64,000 bases of DNA from Streptomyces omiyaensis (GTDB lineage: Bacteria > Actinomycetota > Actinomycetes > Streptomycetales > Streptomycetaceae): NCBI RefSeq assembly GCF_014650895.1, contig NZ_BMVV01000007.1:62001-126000 (forward strand). The letters run 5' to 3'. The notes under the pieces are model-generated. The model saw only the letters and a program-made list of their open reading frames with translations. It made no database searches and was not told where the DNA came from. The translations under genes were made by a program, and so were the position numbers. Below, one piece after another: positions 63,242 through 64,000 of the stretch (its first letter is position 1; each line of letters starts with the position of its first letter).

Positions 63242-64000
63242 TCACGCGTTCGGGGCGAGGTCCGTACCGGCACCGCGGCGGCGGACCGCCACCAGGTCCG
63301 TCCGGGCCTCCGAGCCGGTCGCCGCCGCTGCGGGAACCGCCCCGGCGGTGGCCTCGGCGGGAGCCGCGTGCCCGCCGCACGGACCGCAGCCGCCGCCGGC
63401 CGTCGCGTCCTCGTGCGAGCCGCAGCCGGCCGCCGCACCGGAACCGCAGCCGCCCGCCGAGGCGTGCGAGCCGCACCCGCCGCCGGCACCCGCCGCCGCG
63501 AGGGCGTCGGCGCGGTGGGCGGGCAGCGTGGTCGTCCCGGCGCCCTCCACCTCGAAGCCGGCGTCCGCGATCATCTCCAGGTCGGCCTGACCGGCCTGGC
63601 CCTCGCTGGTGAGGTAGTCGCCGAGGAAGATCGAGTTGGCGATGTTCAGCGCCAGCGGCTGCATCGACCGCAGGTGGACCTCGCGGCCGCCCGCGATCCG
63701 CACCTCCACGTCGGGGCAGACGAAGCGGACCATGGCGAGGATCCTCAGGCACCGCTGCGGGCTGAGGTTCCACTCCTTCGCCAGGGGCGTGCCCTCGAAC
63801 GGGATCAGGAAGTTGACCGGCACCGAGTCCGAGTCCAGCTCGCGCAGCGCGAACACGACGTCGACCAGGTCCTCGTCGGTCTCGCCCATGCCGGCGATCA
63901 GGCCCGAGCAGGCCGAGAGGCCCGCCGCGTGCGCCTTCTGCACGGTGTCCACCCGGTCCGCGTAGGTGTGGGTGGTGGTGATCTCGCCGTACGTGCCCTC
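63242..64000 (-). CDS. bioB: Biotin synthase, 5' end beyond the window, with cysteine-rich tail
   Basis: Radical SAM enzyme that inserts sulfur into dethiobiotin. The 253 visible codons are the C-terminal part; the [4Fe-4S] CxxxCxxC is outside. Visible are the [16 protein letters not shown] segment, [20 protein letters not shown], and [20 protein letters not shown] with the Arg that ligates the [2Fe-2S] cluster, then [14 protein letters not shown], where most BioB proteins end soon after. Here about 80 more residues follow, with Cys-Gly-Ser-His repeats ([36 protein letters not shown]) and a tail ending GTDLAPNA. It heads the operon bioB-bioA-bioD. Whether the tail binds iron or sulfur is unknown. 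Confidence 0.92.
   Translation of the reverse strand, partial: EGTYGEITTTHTYADRVDTVQKAHAAGLSACSGLIAGMGETDEDLVDVVFALRELDSDSVPVNFLIPFEGTPLAKEWNLSPQRCLRILAMVRFVCPDVEVRIAGGREVHLRSMQPLALNIANSIFLGDYLTSEGQAGQADLEMIADAGFEVEGAGTTTLPAHRADALAAAGAGGGCGSHASAGGCGSGAAAGCGSHEDATAGGGCGPCGGHAAPAEATAGAVPAAAATGSEARTDLVAVRRRGAGTDLAPNA

Overview
The window is chromosomal DNA of a Streptomyces-type actinomycete. Base composition is very GC-rich, codon third positions are almost all G or C, starts are often GTG, and the gene content is core Streptomyces: orphan lipoprotein binding protein, lnt, uppP, sbcDC, purB, a CNNM pair, the bio operon, many small one-component regulators. I see no tRNA, rRNA, CRISPR, insertion sequence, integrase or phage gene. 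By eye I found no TTA (bldA-type) codon in any accepted gene.

Layout. 1-3.3 kb: tail of an SDR, a family 5 solute-binding lipoprotein, ung and a TPR protein. 3.3-7.5 kb: a lipoprotein, a DinB-like protein, a TetR regulator divergent from an FAD monooxygenase with two 14-bp palindromes between them, and a Gfo/Idh/MocA dehydrogenase. 7.5-17.9 kb: lnt, an NTF2-like protein, a flavin reductase-like protein, uppP, a VTT membrane protein, an AlkD-like repair protein, a patatin, a spermidine-synthase-like methyltransferase, an MFS exporter and a PQ-rich membrane-anchored protein. 18-24.7 kb: thioesterase, DedA, gamma-carbonic anhydrase, an LbH acyltransferase, a divergent EamA / XRE-cupin pair, a YbaK domain protein and a CoA-binding protein. 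24.8-30.6 kb: carboxylesterase, acyl-CoA ligase divergent from a PucR regulator, YigZ. 30.9-35.2 kb: sbcD-sbcC. 35.2-40.5 kb: an Lrp regulator, a DUF885 protein, then a second Lrp regulator divergent from a methionine gamma-lyase-like enzyme that runs convergently into a membrane-anchored ACT-GNAT acetyltransferase. 40.6-44.8 kb: a SWIM zinc finger / DUF6493 operon. 44.9-53.3 kb: Tat-exported PhoD-type phosphatase, a MocR regulator divergent from an EamA exporter, an alpha/beta hydrolase, a GntR/UTRA regulator, a ROK regulator and an unknown protein. 53.3-64 kb: purB with a coupled mismatch glycosylase, SGNH hydrolase, maleylpyruvate isomerase-like protein, CNNM pair, VOC and GNAT genes, and bioB-bioA-bioD.

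How the genes work together. Clear units are sbcDC (ATGA overlap), the CNNM pair (ATGA overlap), purB-mug (CTGA overlap), VOC-GNAT (ATGA overlap), SWIM-DUF6493 and bioBAD. DNA repair is over-represented (ung, mug, AlkD-like, sbcDC). Most regulators sit divergent to one target with visible symmetric sites between them. About eighteen genes have an xAnnnT -10 hexamer ending 5-7 bases before the start codon, the signature of leaderless transcription, and this fixes several starts.

Most worth a second look: a perfect 38-bp palindrome (44805-44842) with two consensus Streptomyces DnaA boxes head to head at the promoter of the SWIM/DUF6493 operon; the Lrp / methionine gamma-lyase / membrane ACT-GNAT group; a DasR-type dre-like site over the -35 box of the GntR gene; a cysteine-rich tail on BioB; and an apparent CTG start for mug.
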